Part shown: piece after piece, positions 16,340 to 23,904 of the stretch
Position numbering within the stretch: position 1 is the stretch's first letter
Layout of the letters: every line of letters begins with the position of its first letter
Source of the DNA: JAIQFF01 sp963725615
Lineage (GTDB): Bacteria > Acidobacteriota > Terriglobia > Terriglobales > Acidobacteriaceae
NCBI GenBank assembly: GCA_963725615.1
Contig: CAVRZO010000001.1
Span: 62,001 to 126,000, forward strand
Length of the DNA: 64,000 bases
Direction of reading: 5' to 3'
Notes under the pieces: model-generated
The model's input: only the letters and a program-made list of their open reading frames with translations
What the model was told of the DNA's origin: nothing
Database searches by the model: none
Program-made: the position numbers and the translations under genes

Positions 16340-17419
16340 GTGCCTAGCCAGAAGCAGTTGAAGTGGTCTCAACTGAAGGTGGGGCTCACGGTGCTGGCGG
16401 CCACGGTCACGCTCGCCCTCCTGATTTTCCTCATGAGCGGTACGGGCGGCCTGTTCACTTCCAAAATCAAGCTGAAATCCTATTTTGATAACGCCAACGG
16501 CTTGCGCGAGGGCGCACCCGTGCGTCTGGCAGGAGTGGACATCGGCAACGTGACCAATATCCTGGTCGTGCGGGACCGAACCAAACAGCTCACTCCCGTC
16601 GAAGTCACTATGAAAGTAAGCACCCGCTATCTCTTTAACCTGCGCAAAGATTCGCTGACTTTGCTTTCGACCGCCGGCGTGCTGGGGGAAACTTACATCG
16701 ACATAGACAGCTCGCAGTCCAAGGGGCCGCAAGCGCAGGATGGAGATGTGCTGCCCAGCCGCGAGGTTCCCGACTTCAGCGACATGGTGCGCTCCGGCCA
16801 GGGCACGTTGCAAAACATGGACGCATTGCTCAAGCGCCTGGATCGCATCGTCGCCTTCGTTGAAAGCGGCCAGGGCTCGGTCGGCAAATTGTTGTACGAT
16901 CCCACGCTCTACGACCGCCTGAACGCAACCGTGAACGAATTCCAGGGACTGGTGAACCAGGTGGCCCAGGGCAAGGGCACGCTGGGCAAGCTGTTTTCCA
17001 ACGAGGAGTTGTACCAGAAAGCCAACGCCACGGTGGACAAGCTGAACCTGGTGATTGATGACATCAACTCGGGCAAAGGCAGCGCCGGAAAATTTCTTAA
17101 AGATCCGGCACTCTATGACAATGCCAACGCCACCATCGCCAACGTAAAGAAGCTCACGGACGATGTAAACGCCGGCAAGGGTCCCATCGGCATCCTGGCC
17201 AAGGACGAAGAATTTGCCCGCAAGCTGAAGGATACGATGGACAAGCTCTCCGCCATCTCCGATCGCCTGGAAGCAGGCGAAGGCTCAGCCGGCAAACTGC
17301 TGCGCGATCCCTCTCTTTACAACAACGCCGACCAAATGCTGGTTGAGACCCGGGGCCTGGTCAAGAATATCCGGGAGAATCCCAAGAAATATCTGACCAT
17401 CCACTTCAAAGTCTTCTAA
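16340..17419 (+). CDS. MlaD/Mce-domain lipid transport protein
   Basis: 359 residues from a GTG at 16340 with GGGAGA upstream and a TAAACT -10-like hexamer at 16318. One N-terminal membrane helix (GLTVLAATVTLALLIFLMSG) is followed by the MCE domain (about residues 40-120, SYFDNANGLREGAPVRLAGV and GVLGETYIDID). The remainder has several copies of a GxGSxGKLLxDPxLYD unit, typical of acidobacterial and proteobacterial MlaD-like proteins, predicting a helical or needle-like C-terminus. MCE proteins form hexameric rings that move phospholipids between membranes, usually with an MlaE permease and MlaF ATPase. Neither partner gene is adjacent. Confidence 0.9.
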   Translation: MPSQKQLKWSQLKVGLTVLAATVTLALLIFLMSGTGGLFTSKIKLKSYFDNANGLREGAPVRLAGVDIGNVTNILVVRDRTKQLTPVEVTMKVSTRYLFNLRKDSLTLLSTAGVLGETYIDIDSSQSKGPQAQDGDVLPSREVPDFSDMVRSGQGTLQNMDALLKRLDRIVAFVESGQGSVGKLLYDPTLYDRLNATVNEFQGLVNQVAQGKGTLGKLFSNEELYQKANATVDKLNLVIDDINSGKGSAGKFLKDPALYDNANATIANVKKLTDDVNAGKGPIGILAKDEEFARKLKDTMDKLSAISDRLEAGEGSAGKLLRDPSLYNNADQMLVETRGLVKNIRENPKKYLTIHFKVF

Positions 17420-17429
17420 TGACCACGGA

Positions 17430-17480
17430 CCACGTGGGGACGGCCGCCCTCGGCTGTCCGGCGGAGCGAAGCTCCGCTTT
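17430..17480. repeat. Palindromic repeat, family A (single arm)
   Basis: CCACGTGGGGACGGCC...CTCGGCTGTCC followed by GGCGGAGCGAAGCTCCGC. It is the same arm as in 13232-13261 but without a complete partner. It lies between the convergent mlaD-like and lipA genes. Confidence 0.75.
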
Positions 17481-17524
17481 TGGTACCGCAGTGATGGCTT
17501 TCCGCACGAGGGAGACGCTTGCGC

Positions 17525-18433
17525 CTACACTGTTCTGGTTGCTTCCGCCTGCTCGTGGGCGTGATAGCTGGAACGCACCAGCGGTCCAGACTCGACATGG
17601 CGGAAACCGCAACGCAGCGCTTCCTGTTTCAGATAGACGAACTCATCCGGCGTGTAGAAGCGGGAAATAGGAAGATGGTCGCGTGAAGGCCGCAAGTACT
17701 GTCCAACCGTAAGAATATCCACGCCTCGCGAACCCAGGTCGCGGAAGACCTCTACCAGTTCGTCCACGGTCTCGCCGAGGCCCACCATCACGCCGGATTT
17801 AGTCGCCGTCTCCGGCGCGAATGCTTTTGCATTGTCCAGCAAACGTAGGGTGCGCTCGTAGCGTGCGCCGGAGCGCACTGAGCGATAGAGGCGCGGCACC
17901 GTTTCGGTGTTGTGGTTCAAAACGTCGGGCTGCGCATCGAGGACGATCTTCAAAGCTTCATCAAGACCCTGAAAATCGGGAATCAGGACTTCCACCCGGC
18001 AATCCGGTACCAACTCGCGAATCTGGCGGATGGTTTCGGCGAAGATGCGCGCTCCGCCCAGGTTGTCGTCGTCGCGATTCACGCTGGTGACCACAGTGTG
18101 CTTCAGGCCGAGCGTGGCAACGGCTTCGGCCACGCGACGTGGCTCGTCCCACTCAATGGGGCCGGGCTTGCCCTTGGGCACCGCACAAAATCCGCAACGC
18201 CGGGTGCAAATATCCCCCAATAGCATGAAAGTGGCGGTGCGATGGTTCCAGCACTCGCCGATATTGGGACACTGCGCCGACTCGCACACGGTGTGCAGTC
18301 CCAACCCTCGTGCCAGCTTCTTAAGATTGTGAAAATTTTCCCCAACCGGGGCCTTGGCCCGAAGCCAATCCGGCTTGGGCTGCCGGACAGGAGGACTGAG
18401 TTCGATCTGCACAAGTTGGGAGCTGGCGGCCAT
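17525..18433 (-). CDS. lipA: Lipoyl synthase
   Basis: Radical-SAM enzyme that inserts two sulfurs into protein-bound octanoyl groups. 302 residues. The auxiliary cluster cysteines are C50, C55 and C61 (CESAQCPNIGEC) and the radical SAM cluster cysteines are C76, C80 and C83 (CTRRCGFC). The C-terminal GPLVRSSYHA carries the RSSYHA signature that ligates the auxiliary cluster. No lipB is adjacent. Upstream is a repeat-filled gap and then a PilZ gene in the same direction. Confidence 0.97.
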   Translation of the reverse strand: MAASSQLVQIELSPPVRQPKPDWLRAKAPVGENFHNLKKLARGLGLHTVCESAQCPNIGECWNHRTATFMLLGDICTRRCGFCAVPKGKPGPIEWDEPRRVAEAVATLGLKHTVVTSVNRDDDNLGGARIFAETIRQIRELVPDCRVEVLIPDFQGLDEALKIVLDAQPDVLNHNTETVPRLYRSVRSGARYERTLRLLDNAKAFAPETATKSGVMVGLGETVDELVEVFRDLGSRGVDILTVGQYLRPSRDHLPISRFYTPDEFVYLKQEALRCGFRHVESGPLVRSSYHAHEQAEATRTV

Positions 18434-18477
18434 CGTCTCGCTATGATTTTACATGCGGCAGCTGAGATACCAAAACC

Positions 18478-18705
18478 TGACGCTGTCATCCTGAGGAAGT
18501 GGAGCCCTTCGCAGAGCGAAGGACTCCCGACGAAGGACCTGTGCATTCCCGACGATAGCGGCGCCAAACCGCCGCCAGGTTTGTTTCTAGGTCTTCATGC
18601 TGGGTTTGAGCAGACACTGTACAGAGGGGGGCGAGGAATGCAGAGGTCCTTTCGCTTGCTTTTGTCCCGGCTTCGCGGGACGAAAGACTGCGCTCAGGAT
18701 GACAG
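18478..18705. repeat. Repeat doublet of the GTCATCCTGAG family (D)
   Basis: The 304-nt gap between lipA and the PilZ gene holds CTGTCATCCTGAGG at 18482 and its complement CTCAGGATGACAG near 18694, enclosing a GC-rich centre with CCTTCGCAGAGCGAAGG. No gene is supported here. Confidence 0.65.
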
Positions 18706-18737
18706 CTTTACGGGTGGGCGAGTGGGATGCGGGCTCC

Positions 18738-19448
18738 CTAATTCTCCAGGTAGGCCTCGATCCACTCCTTGATCCGCAGGCGGCGCTCGTCTTTGCTGTC
18801 GAAGCGAACGCCAAAAGTCTTGTCCGGCTTGCGCCAGCTGACCTGTGCCCGCACCCAGATGCGCGGTAGCGTCAGCAGGGCAAACGAAACCTCCAACTCC
18901 ATTCCGATGGAGACTTCCTCGGGGCTCTTGACCGACATTCCGCCGGTGCTGATCTCCTTGCTGGTGGCCGTGAAGCGGCGGTTGTCAGACGAGACCATCG
19001 CGATTTCGGTGATGATAGGAATGCGTATGTAGCGGCGGAATTCGTGCAGCACCAGCATTTGGGTGGCCCGCACGAGTTTGAGCGCCGCTTGCCGTTCGAG
19101 CGGTTCGTGGAAAACCGCATTCACGCCGTACTTCGAAAACTTCATCGCCTCCTGGGCGCTGCCTCCCAGCCCATAGAGCACCATGCGGTTGTTGGACGCC
19201 GAGGTTCGTACAGATTCCATCACCGGAACGGCTTCGGGCGCCAGCGGCACTACGCAAGCTTCCATCTTCTCGTGTTGTAATCGTTCCCGCACATTTCCGG
19301 TCATGACCACGGCTTCAATTCCGAATTGCTTGAAGCAGTCCACCAGCAAAGCCCGGGCGGGTTCCTTGATATCTACGAGGGCGACTCGGGCGGAACTTCT
19401 TCTGCTGCGAGGAGGAGGCGCGAGAACGATTCCAGACGATTTTTGCAT
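18738..19448 (-). CDS. PilZ-domain protein with receiver-like N-terminal domain
   Basis: 236 residues from the ATG at 19448; a TTG 72 nt upstream is less likely. Residues 20-140 resemble a response-regulator-like alpha/beta fold (ARVALVDIKEPARALLVDCF) but without a convincing phospho-acceptor pocket. The C-terminal half is a PilZ domain with the c-di-GMP ligands in HEFRRYIRIP (arginine motif) and KEISTGGMSVKSP (D/N-x-S-x-x-G region). It may be an effector for the cyclase at 44663-46159; that link is inferred. It probably acts in the cytoplasm. Confidence 0.85.
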   Translation of the reverse strand: MQKSSGIVLAPPPRSRRSSARVALVDIKEPARALLVDCFKQFGIEAVVMTGNVRERLQHEKMEACVVPLAPEAVPVMESVRTSASNNRMVLYGLGGSAQEAMKFSKYGVNAVFHEPLERQAALKLVRATQMLVLHEFRRYIRIPIITEIAMVSSDNRRFTATSKEISTGGMSVKSPEEVSIGMELEVSFALLTLPRIWVRAQVSWRKPDKTFGVRFDSKDERRLRIKEWIEAYLEN

Positions 19449-19700
19449 GGCGATTGGGGAATGCCTTGAAACACCATTCTCGCCCCGCCTGCGCCGCTTG
19501 GCAAAGGGATAGAAGGCCAATATACGGGTACCAAGGTGCCATTACCGGGAATGGACTGAGGATGGCCCATTTTGGCTTGCAAAACCAGAGTTTCAGAGGG
19601 GTTAGGCCAACGAGGGATTGCCAGCTTTATGAGAGACATCTAAGCCGGACTGCCCGGGCAGGAACCGTTCGGGAATGGACATCCGACCTCGTGGCGGCGC

Positions 19701-20081
19701 TTACTCCGCCTTCGGAATCTCGCCTGGAGTGGTGTAGATCTTCAGTCCCAGACTACCCCCGACGCGCACCATTTCATCAGCCCCGGCCGAGGGGCCTCCC
19801 ACTCGAAGGACGGCATCGCATTTCTCCAGAAGTCGAACCGCGATGGGATGGAATATCTCGTTGAAGGCGTCGTCGCCGATCTTCCTGGACCCGGCCAGCT
19901 CAACCAGCGGGAGCGCCAGCCACTCACCTAGAATTGGGATGTGCCCGGCCCGGAAGATGGGCAGCGCGTAAGACTCCATCTCTTGCACATTCTTCTTGAT
20001 CAACGCCGGATCGTCGTTCGTGCCGGAGCGGTAGGGACCGGCAACCAGAATCATCATCGGTTTGCCTGGTTTCGCTGTCAC
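19701..20081 (-). CDS. DUF4406 / nucleoside deoxyribosyltransferase-like protein
   Basis: 126 residues, with a possible GTG start at 20081 and an ATG eight codons later. The N-terminus MMILVAGPYRSGT and the later GGPSAGADEMVRVGGSLGL match the Rossmann-like pattern of DUF4406 and related nucleoside 2-deoxyribosyltransferases. The catalytic glutamate cannot be assigned with certainty (candidates in the FNEIFHPI region). It starts 32 nt downstream of fabF in the same direction and may be co-transcribed. The biochemical role is unknown. Confidence 0.7.
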   Translation of the reverse strand: MTAKPGKPMMILVAGPYRSGTNDDPALIKKNVQEMESYALPIFRAGHIPILGEWLALPLVELAGSRKIGDDAFNEIFHPIAVRLLEKCDAVLRVGGPSAGADEMVRVGGSLGLKIYTTPGEIPKAE

Positions 20082-20112
20082 AAATTTTCACCTGTGCCCG
20101 GATGGAAGGGCT

Positions 20113-21381
20113 TTACTCTTCCCAGCGCCGAAACAGCAGCGCGCCGTTGGTCCCGCCGAATCCGAAGGAATTCGACATGGCGTACTCTACATCGGCTTTG
20201 CGCGCGTGGTTGGGAACATAATCCAGATCGCAATCGGGCTCCGGATTCTCCAGATTGATGGTAGGTGGCAGAATCTGGTCGCGCAGTGCCAGCAGGGTAA
20301 TGCCGGCTTCGAGGCCACCGGCTCCCCCGAGTAAATGTCCGGTCATCGACTTGGTGGAACTTACCGCCAGCTTGTACGCGTGGTCGCCGAAGGCCCGCTT
20401 GATGGCGATGGTTTCGAGCTTGTCGCCAATATCGGTCGAGGTTCCATGGGCATTGATGTACTGCACCTGCTCGGGCAGCACCTTGGCGTCTCTTAGCGTG
20501 TTCGACATGACGCGATAGGCGCCATCGCCGTTTTCGGCGGGCTGGGTGATGTGGAAGGCATCGCCACTCATGCCGTAGCCCATGATCTCCGCCATGATGC
20601 TGGCCCCGCGGCGGCGGGCAAATTCCAGCTCTTCCAGCACCAGAATTCCGGCGCCCTCGCCAATCACAAATCCGTCGCGCCCCGAGTCCCAGGGGCGGCT
20701 GGCCTTTTCGGGATCGTCATTCCGGGTCGAAAGAGCGCGCATGGCGGCAAACCCGCCGACGCCCATCGGCGTGATCGCGGCTTCCGTACCGCCGGCAATC
20801 ATTGCGTCGGCGTCACAGCGGGAGATGATCTTGAAAGCATCTCCGATGGAATGAGCGCTGGAGGTGCAGGCCGTACAGGTGGCCTCGTTCGGACCCCGGG
20901 CGTGGTAACGAATGCTGACATGGCCCGCCGCCAGGTTGACGATCGCCGCCGGAATAAAAAATGGGGAGATTTTGCGTGGACCGCCGCTCAACAGGCTGAT
21001 ATGCTCGCGCTCGATTACGTCGAACCCGCCGATACCGGATCCAATGTGGACGCCGACGCGTTCGGAAATCTCAGGCGTAACCTGCAAGCCCGAAGCTTTC
21101 ATGGCCCCATCCGCGGCCGCGAGCGCCAGGTGGATGAAGCGTCCCATTTTCTTCAATTCTTTTTTTTCGATGAATTGCAGGGGATCGAAATTCTTGACTT
21201 CAGCGGCAATTTGACAGGCGAACTTCGGTAGGTCTTCTTCTTTAAACGAACCTTGCTTCACCGCCTCGCTGATGCGGGCCACGCCACTCTTGCCCGCGAG
21301 CAGGTTCTTCCACACTTCTTCCGTATTGTTGCCCACCCCACAGATCAGGCCGATTCCGGTGACTACGACCCTTCGTCCCAA
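20113..21381 (-). CDS. fabF: 3-oxoacyl-[acyl-carrier-protein] synthase II
   Basis: 422 residues; condensing enzyme of fatty acid elongation. The active site cysteine is C172 in TCTACTSSAHSIGDAF, with histidines in QYINAHGTSTDIGD and STKSMTGHLLGGAGGLEA. The start codon is TTG at 21381, immediately after the TAG stop of acpP with no gap, so translation is probably coupled. The GGCGGGAAG near the end of acpP can serve as its ribosome site. acpP-fabF is a standard fatty acid pair. Confidence 0.97.
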   Translation of the reverse strand: MGRRVVVTGIGLICGVGNNTEEVWKNLLAGKSGVARISEAVKQGSFKEEDLPKFACQIAAEVKNFDPLQFIEKKELKKMGRFIHLALAAADGAMKASGLQVTPEISERVGVHIGSGIGGFDVIEREHISLLSGGPRKISPFFIPAAIVNLAAGHVSIRYHARGPNEATCTACTSSAHSIGDAFKIISRCDADAMIAGGTEAAITPMGVGGFAAMRALSTRNDDPEKASRPWDSGRDGFVIGEGAGILVLEELEFARRRGASIMAEIMGYGMSGDAFHITQPAENGDGAYRVMSNTLRDAKVLPEQVQYINAHGTSTDIGDKLETIAIKRAFGDHAYKLAVSSTKSMTGHLLGGAGGLEAGITLLALRDQILPPTINLENPEPDCDLDYVPNHARKADVEYAMSNSFGFGGTNGALLFRRWEE

Positions 21382-21627
21382 CTACTTCCCGCCTTTCGCG
21401 TGCTTGCCGATGTAATCGACGGCGTCCTGCACGGTGCGGATTTTTTCCGCGTCCTCATCGGGGATTTCGATCTCGAAAGCTTCTTCAAAGGCCATCACCA
21501 GTTCCACGGTATCCAGCGAGTCGGCGCCCAGGTCGTCCACAAAAGACGCGTTCGAGGTGACTTCGCCCTCGTCCACTCCCAGTTGTTCTACGATGATCTG
21601 TTTCACCTTGTCGTCAATGGCTGCCAT
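21382..21627 (-). CDS. acpP: Acyl carrier protein (copy next to fabF)
   Basis: 81 residues. The start is the ATG at 21627 with GGAGAAAC upstream; an earlier in-frame start adds ten residues without support. The phosphopantetheine attachment site is the serine in DDLGADSLDTVELVMAFEE. The acidic helices are typical of fatty-acid ACP. It is followed directly by fabF. A second ACP lies 180 nt upstream in the same direction. Confidence 0.97.
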   Translation of the reverse strand: MAAIDDKVKQIIVEQLGVDEGEVTSNASFVDDLGADSLDTVELVMAFEEAFEIEIPDEDAEKIRTVQDAVDYIGKHAKGGK

Positions 21628-21706
21628 TGTTTCTCCTCGCGTGAATCCTTCGCTCAAAGTGCGCTGCTGGCTTCCGGCTACTAGCGCCTGGCTCCGCCCC
21701 GGTCCC

Positions 21707-21775
21707 GTGTCATCCTGAGCGGAGTCAGTTCATTCGCTTGCGAATGAATTGATGGAGTCGAAGGACCCCTAGCAG
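21707..21775. repeat. GTCATCCTGAG repeat (family D) with palindromic centre
   Basis: GTGTCATCCTGAGCGGAGT, then the palindrome TTCATTCGCTTGCGAATGAA, then GGAGTCGAAGGACCCC. It separates the two ACP genes. The related element at 22281-22335 keeps the outer sequence but has a different palindrome in the centre. Confidence 0.7.
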
Positions 21776-21806
21776 CGTAACCGCGGCAGACAGAGGGTAA
21801 GGCGTC

Positions 21807-22067
21807 TTACTTGCCCACTTTCGCATGCTTGTCGATGTAGCCGATGGCATCCTGGACGGTGCGGAGCTTCTCCGCATCCTCGTCCGGAATCTCGACTCCG
21901 AAGTGTTCCTCCAGTGCCATGACCAGCTCGACCTGGTCCAGCGAATCCGCGCCCAAATCATCTACGAACGACGCGCTGGGAGTGACTTCGTTTTCATCCA
22001 CGCCCAATTGCTCGGAGATGATCTGTTTCACTTTCTCCACAATCTCTTTTTTCTCTTCAGCAGCCAT
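21807..22067 (-). CDS. Second acyl carrier protein
   Basis: 86 residues with a strong AGGAGGTGG ribosome site before the ATG at 22067. The prosthetic group serine lies in DDLGADSLDQVELVMALEE. It is close to the neighbouring ACP but has a longer lysine/glutamate N-terminus (MAAEEKKEIVEKVKQII). The two genes look like a tandem duplication, later separated by a repeat element. Whether both serve fatty acid synthesis or one serves another pathway cannot be told from sequence. Confidence 0.93.
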   Translation of the reverse strand: MAAEEKKEIVEKVKQIISEQLGVDENEVTPSASFVDDLGADSLDQVELVMALEEHFGVEIPDEDAEKLRTVQDAIGYIDKHAKVGK

Positions 22068-22189
22068 ATAAATTCCACCTCCTGGAATTTTAAGGGGAAC
22101 GAGTAGTGTACTGGCCCGTGCGAATTGCTGTAAAGCCCGCGAAGCAAGGTTAAGAAGATGCTACTGCGCCCACTGCAAGCGGTCAACGA

Positions 22190-22476
22190 AGCTCGGTTCC
22201 CGTGTCATTCTGGAGTTTGTAACTTTTTTGAATTTATGATCAGTTTGTCGTCGTAACTATTTTGGCAACACGCTCGCGGAGTATCTGCGTTCGCTTGCGA
22301 ACGCAGATACGGAGTCGAAGGACCCCTACCGGCTGCAACAGCCTATTAGGATCGAGTGCCCTCCTCGCCACCTGCAGCGTTCCTGACGTGATCTCGACGG
22401 CAATCTCGCTATAGGGGTCCTTCGACTGCGCAGCCGCTTCGCTTCGCGAAGCAGCTACTCCGCTCAGGATGACAGG
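22190..22476. repeat. Composite GTCATCCTGAG repeats (family D) in a gene-free stretch
   Basis: The gap from 22068 to 22527 contains no supported gene. It holds a degenerate left end near 22203, a TATCTGCGTTCGCTTGCGAA palindrome at about 22282, GGAGTCGAAGGACCCCTA, and then an inverted copy ending CCGCTCAGGATGACAGG at about 22475. The segment 22205-22265 is AT-richer than the rest. Confidence 0.6.
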
Positions 22477-22527
22477 TCCGTGGTGATTTGCCCGTGGCTG
22501 CCCTGCCGAGCGAAGCTCAGCAATGAA

Positions 22528-23904
22528 CTACTTAGCAGAATATCGATCCCGCAGCACCGTCTGTCGGCTAGTCATCGGAACCTGACGCCCGGCGATGAAA
22601 ATTCTTTTCACATCCGTCTTGACGTCCAGTGGATCTCCGTCGGCGACCACCACGTTGGCCGTTTTTCCCACATCGAGCGAACCCAACTGGTCGGCTACCC
22701 CCCATATTTCCGCCGGATTCAAAGTGATCGCCTTGAGCGCTTCGTCATGCGGGAGCCCGAACGCAGTAGCGTAGCCCGCAGCGTAAGGCAGGTTGCGTAC
22801 GGCGTGAGCATCGTACGACGCAAATGCGATCTTGACTCCGCGTTTGTAAAGTTCGCCGGGCAATTTGTAGACCGCGTCGTAGCGCTCATAGTTCTTGGGG
22901 GCTTCGTAGATCGGTCCCACGATGACGGGGACTTTCAGGCTGGCGACATAGTCGAGGACGGGCTGCGAGTGGCTGACGTGGTTGAGCACAAATCGCAGTT
23001 TGAATTGCTGTGCCAGACCTGCCGCTGTTTCCAGATCGCTGGGTTCCTGGGCCGCCAGCACGATCGGCTTCTTGCCCTGCAGATAAGGCAGCAATGCTTC
23101 CAGCTTGAGATCACGCTTCGGCGGTGATGGCGGACCCTTCTTGTCGTCCGGCTTCGCGACCGTGTCAGACTTTTTCTTCTCGTACTCCGACCAGCGCTCG
23201 GAATAATCCTGAGCATCTATGAACGCCTGCCGCAGTTGGGCCGCCAGGCCCATGCGAGTTTGCGGATACTTCCTCTTCTCCCAGGACTCGTTGCGTCTCT
23301 GCTCGCCGGTAAAATTAAGCGGCATGGCGATGTCGCGGTCCAGGAGCATGTCATTCGCCGATTTGCCGTCGAGTTGAACGAACGCATCCTGTCCGGGCAA
23401 GGTGTCCTGGCTCTGGGGCGCCACGACGGCATTGGTAATCCCGTTCAGGCGGGCTACCGGAATCAGCTCCGACTCGGCATGGAAAGCGTCATAGACATGC
23501 ATGTGGGGCATGATCTCATCGCTGGTCTCGATCAGATCGTTGGTGCTGCCCTCGGCGGAAATCTCAGTGAGCCCAAGGTAGCTTTCGGAATCAATCAGCC
23601 CGGGATACACCGTCATCCCGGTCACATCGATTACTTCCGCATCTTTAGGAATCTTGGCCGAGCCAGCCGCGCCGATGGCGGCGATCTTGCCCCCGGAGAT
23701 CACCAGTACGCCATTTTCAATCGTGCCGTGCGAAACCGTGAGCAACTTTCCGCCCTTAAGCACAAGAGTCTTCTGCTGCGCCGACGCTGCACCCGAATAC
23801 AGACAAATGGCAACTAGTAAAAGGAGCAGTTGACCAACGACCAACGACGAACGACCACCGACCGCACCTGACGACTGACGACTGACGACCGACGACTGCC
23901 TCAT
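22528..23904 (-). CDS. Amidohydrolase-like exported protein lacking metal ligands
   Basis: 458 residues. The fold is that of the imidazolonepropionase-like amidohydrolases (GMTVYPGLIDSESYLGL at the strand 1 site and GVADQLGSLDVGKTANVVV at the end). The metal-binding HxH after strand 1 is replaced by S-E-S-Y, and the later histidine positions are also changed (LAAQEPSD, FASYDAHA), so it is probably not a normal metal hydrolase. A signal peptide (LLLLLVAICLYSGAASA) follows an N-terminal region encoded by an intergenic-type GTCGTCAGTC repeat. Its ATG overlaps the stop of the upstream paralogue (ATGA), indicating coupled translation and perhaps a heteromeric complex. Confidence 0.82.
   Translation of the reverse strand: MRQSSVVSRQSSGAVGGRSSLVVGQLLLLLVAICLYSGAASAQQKTLVLKGGKLLTVSHGTIENGVLVISGGKIAAIGAAGSAKIPKDAEVIDVTGMTVYPGLIDSESYLGLTEISAEGSTNDLIETSDEIMPHMHVYDAFHAESELIPVARLNGITNAVVAPQSQDTLPGQDAFVQLDGKSANDMLLDRDIAMPLNFTGEQRRNESWEKRKYPQTRMGLAAQLRQAFIDAQDYSERWSEYEKKKSDTVAKPDDKKGPPSPPKRDLKLEALLPYLQGKKPIVLAAQEPSDLETAAGLAQQFKLRFVLNHVSHSQPVLDYVASLKVPVIVGPIYEAPKNYERYDAVYKLPGELYKRGVKIAFASYDAHAVRNLPYAAGYATAFGLPHDEALKAITLNPAEIWGVADQLGSLDVGKTANVVVADGDPLDVKTDVKRIFIAGRQVPMTSRQTVLRDRYSAK
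23836..23900. repeat. GTCGTCAGTC repeat (family E) overlapping a coding start
   Basis: The same reiterated element as in the rpsF-rpsR gap. Here it encodes roughly the first 23 residues (serine/valine/arginine-rich) of the downstream amidohydrolase. Confidence 0.7.

Noticed and set aside
18434..18737. Genes in the lipA-PilZ gap
   Set aside because: The open frames there are read-through of family D repeats on both strands.
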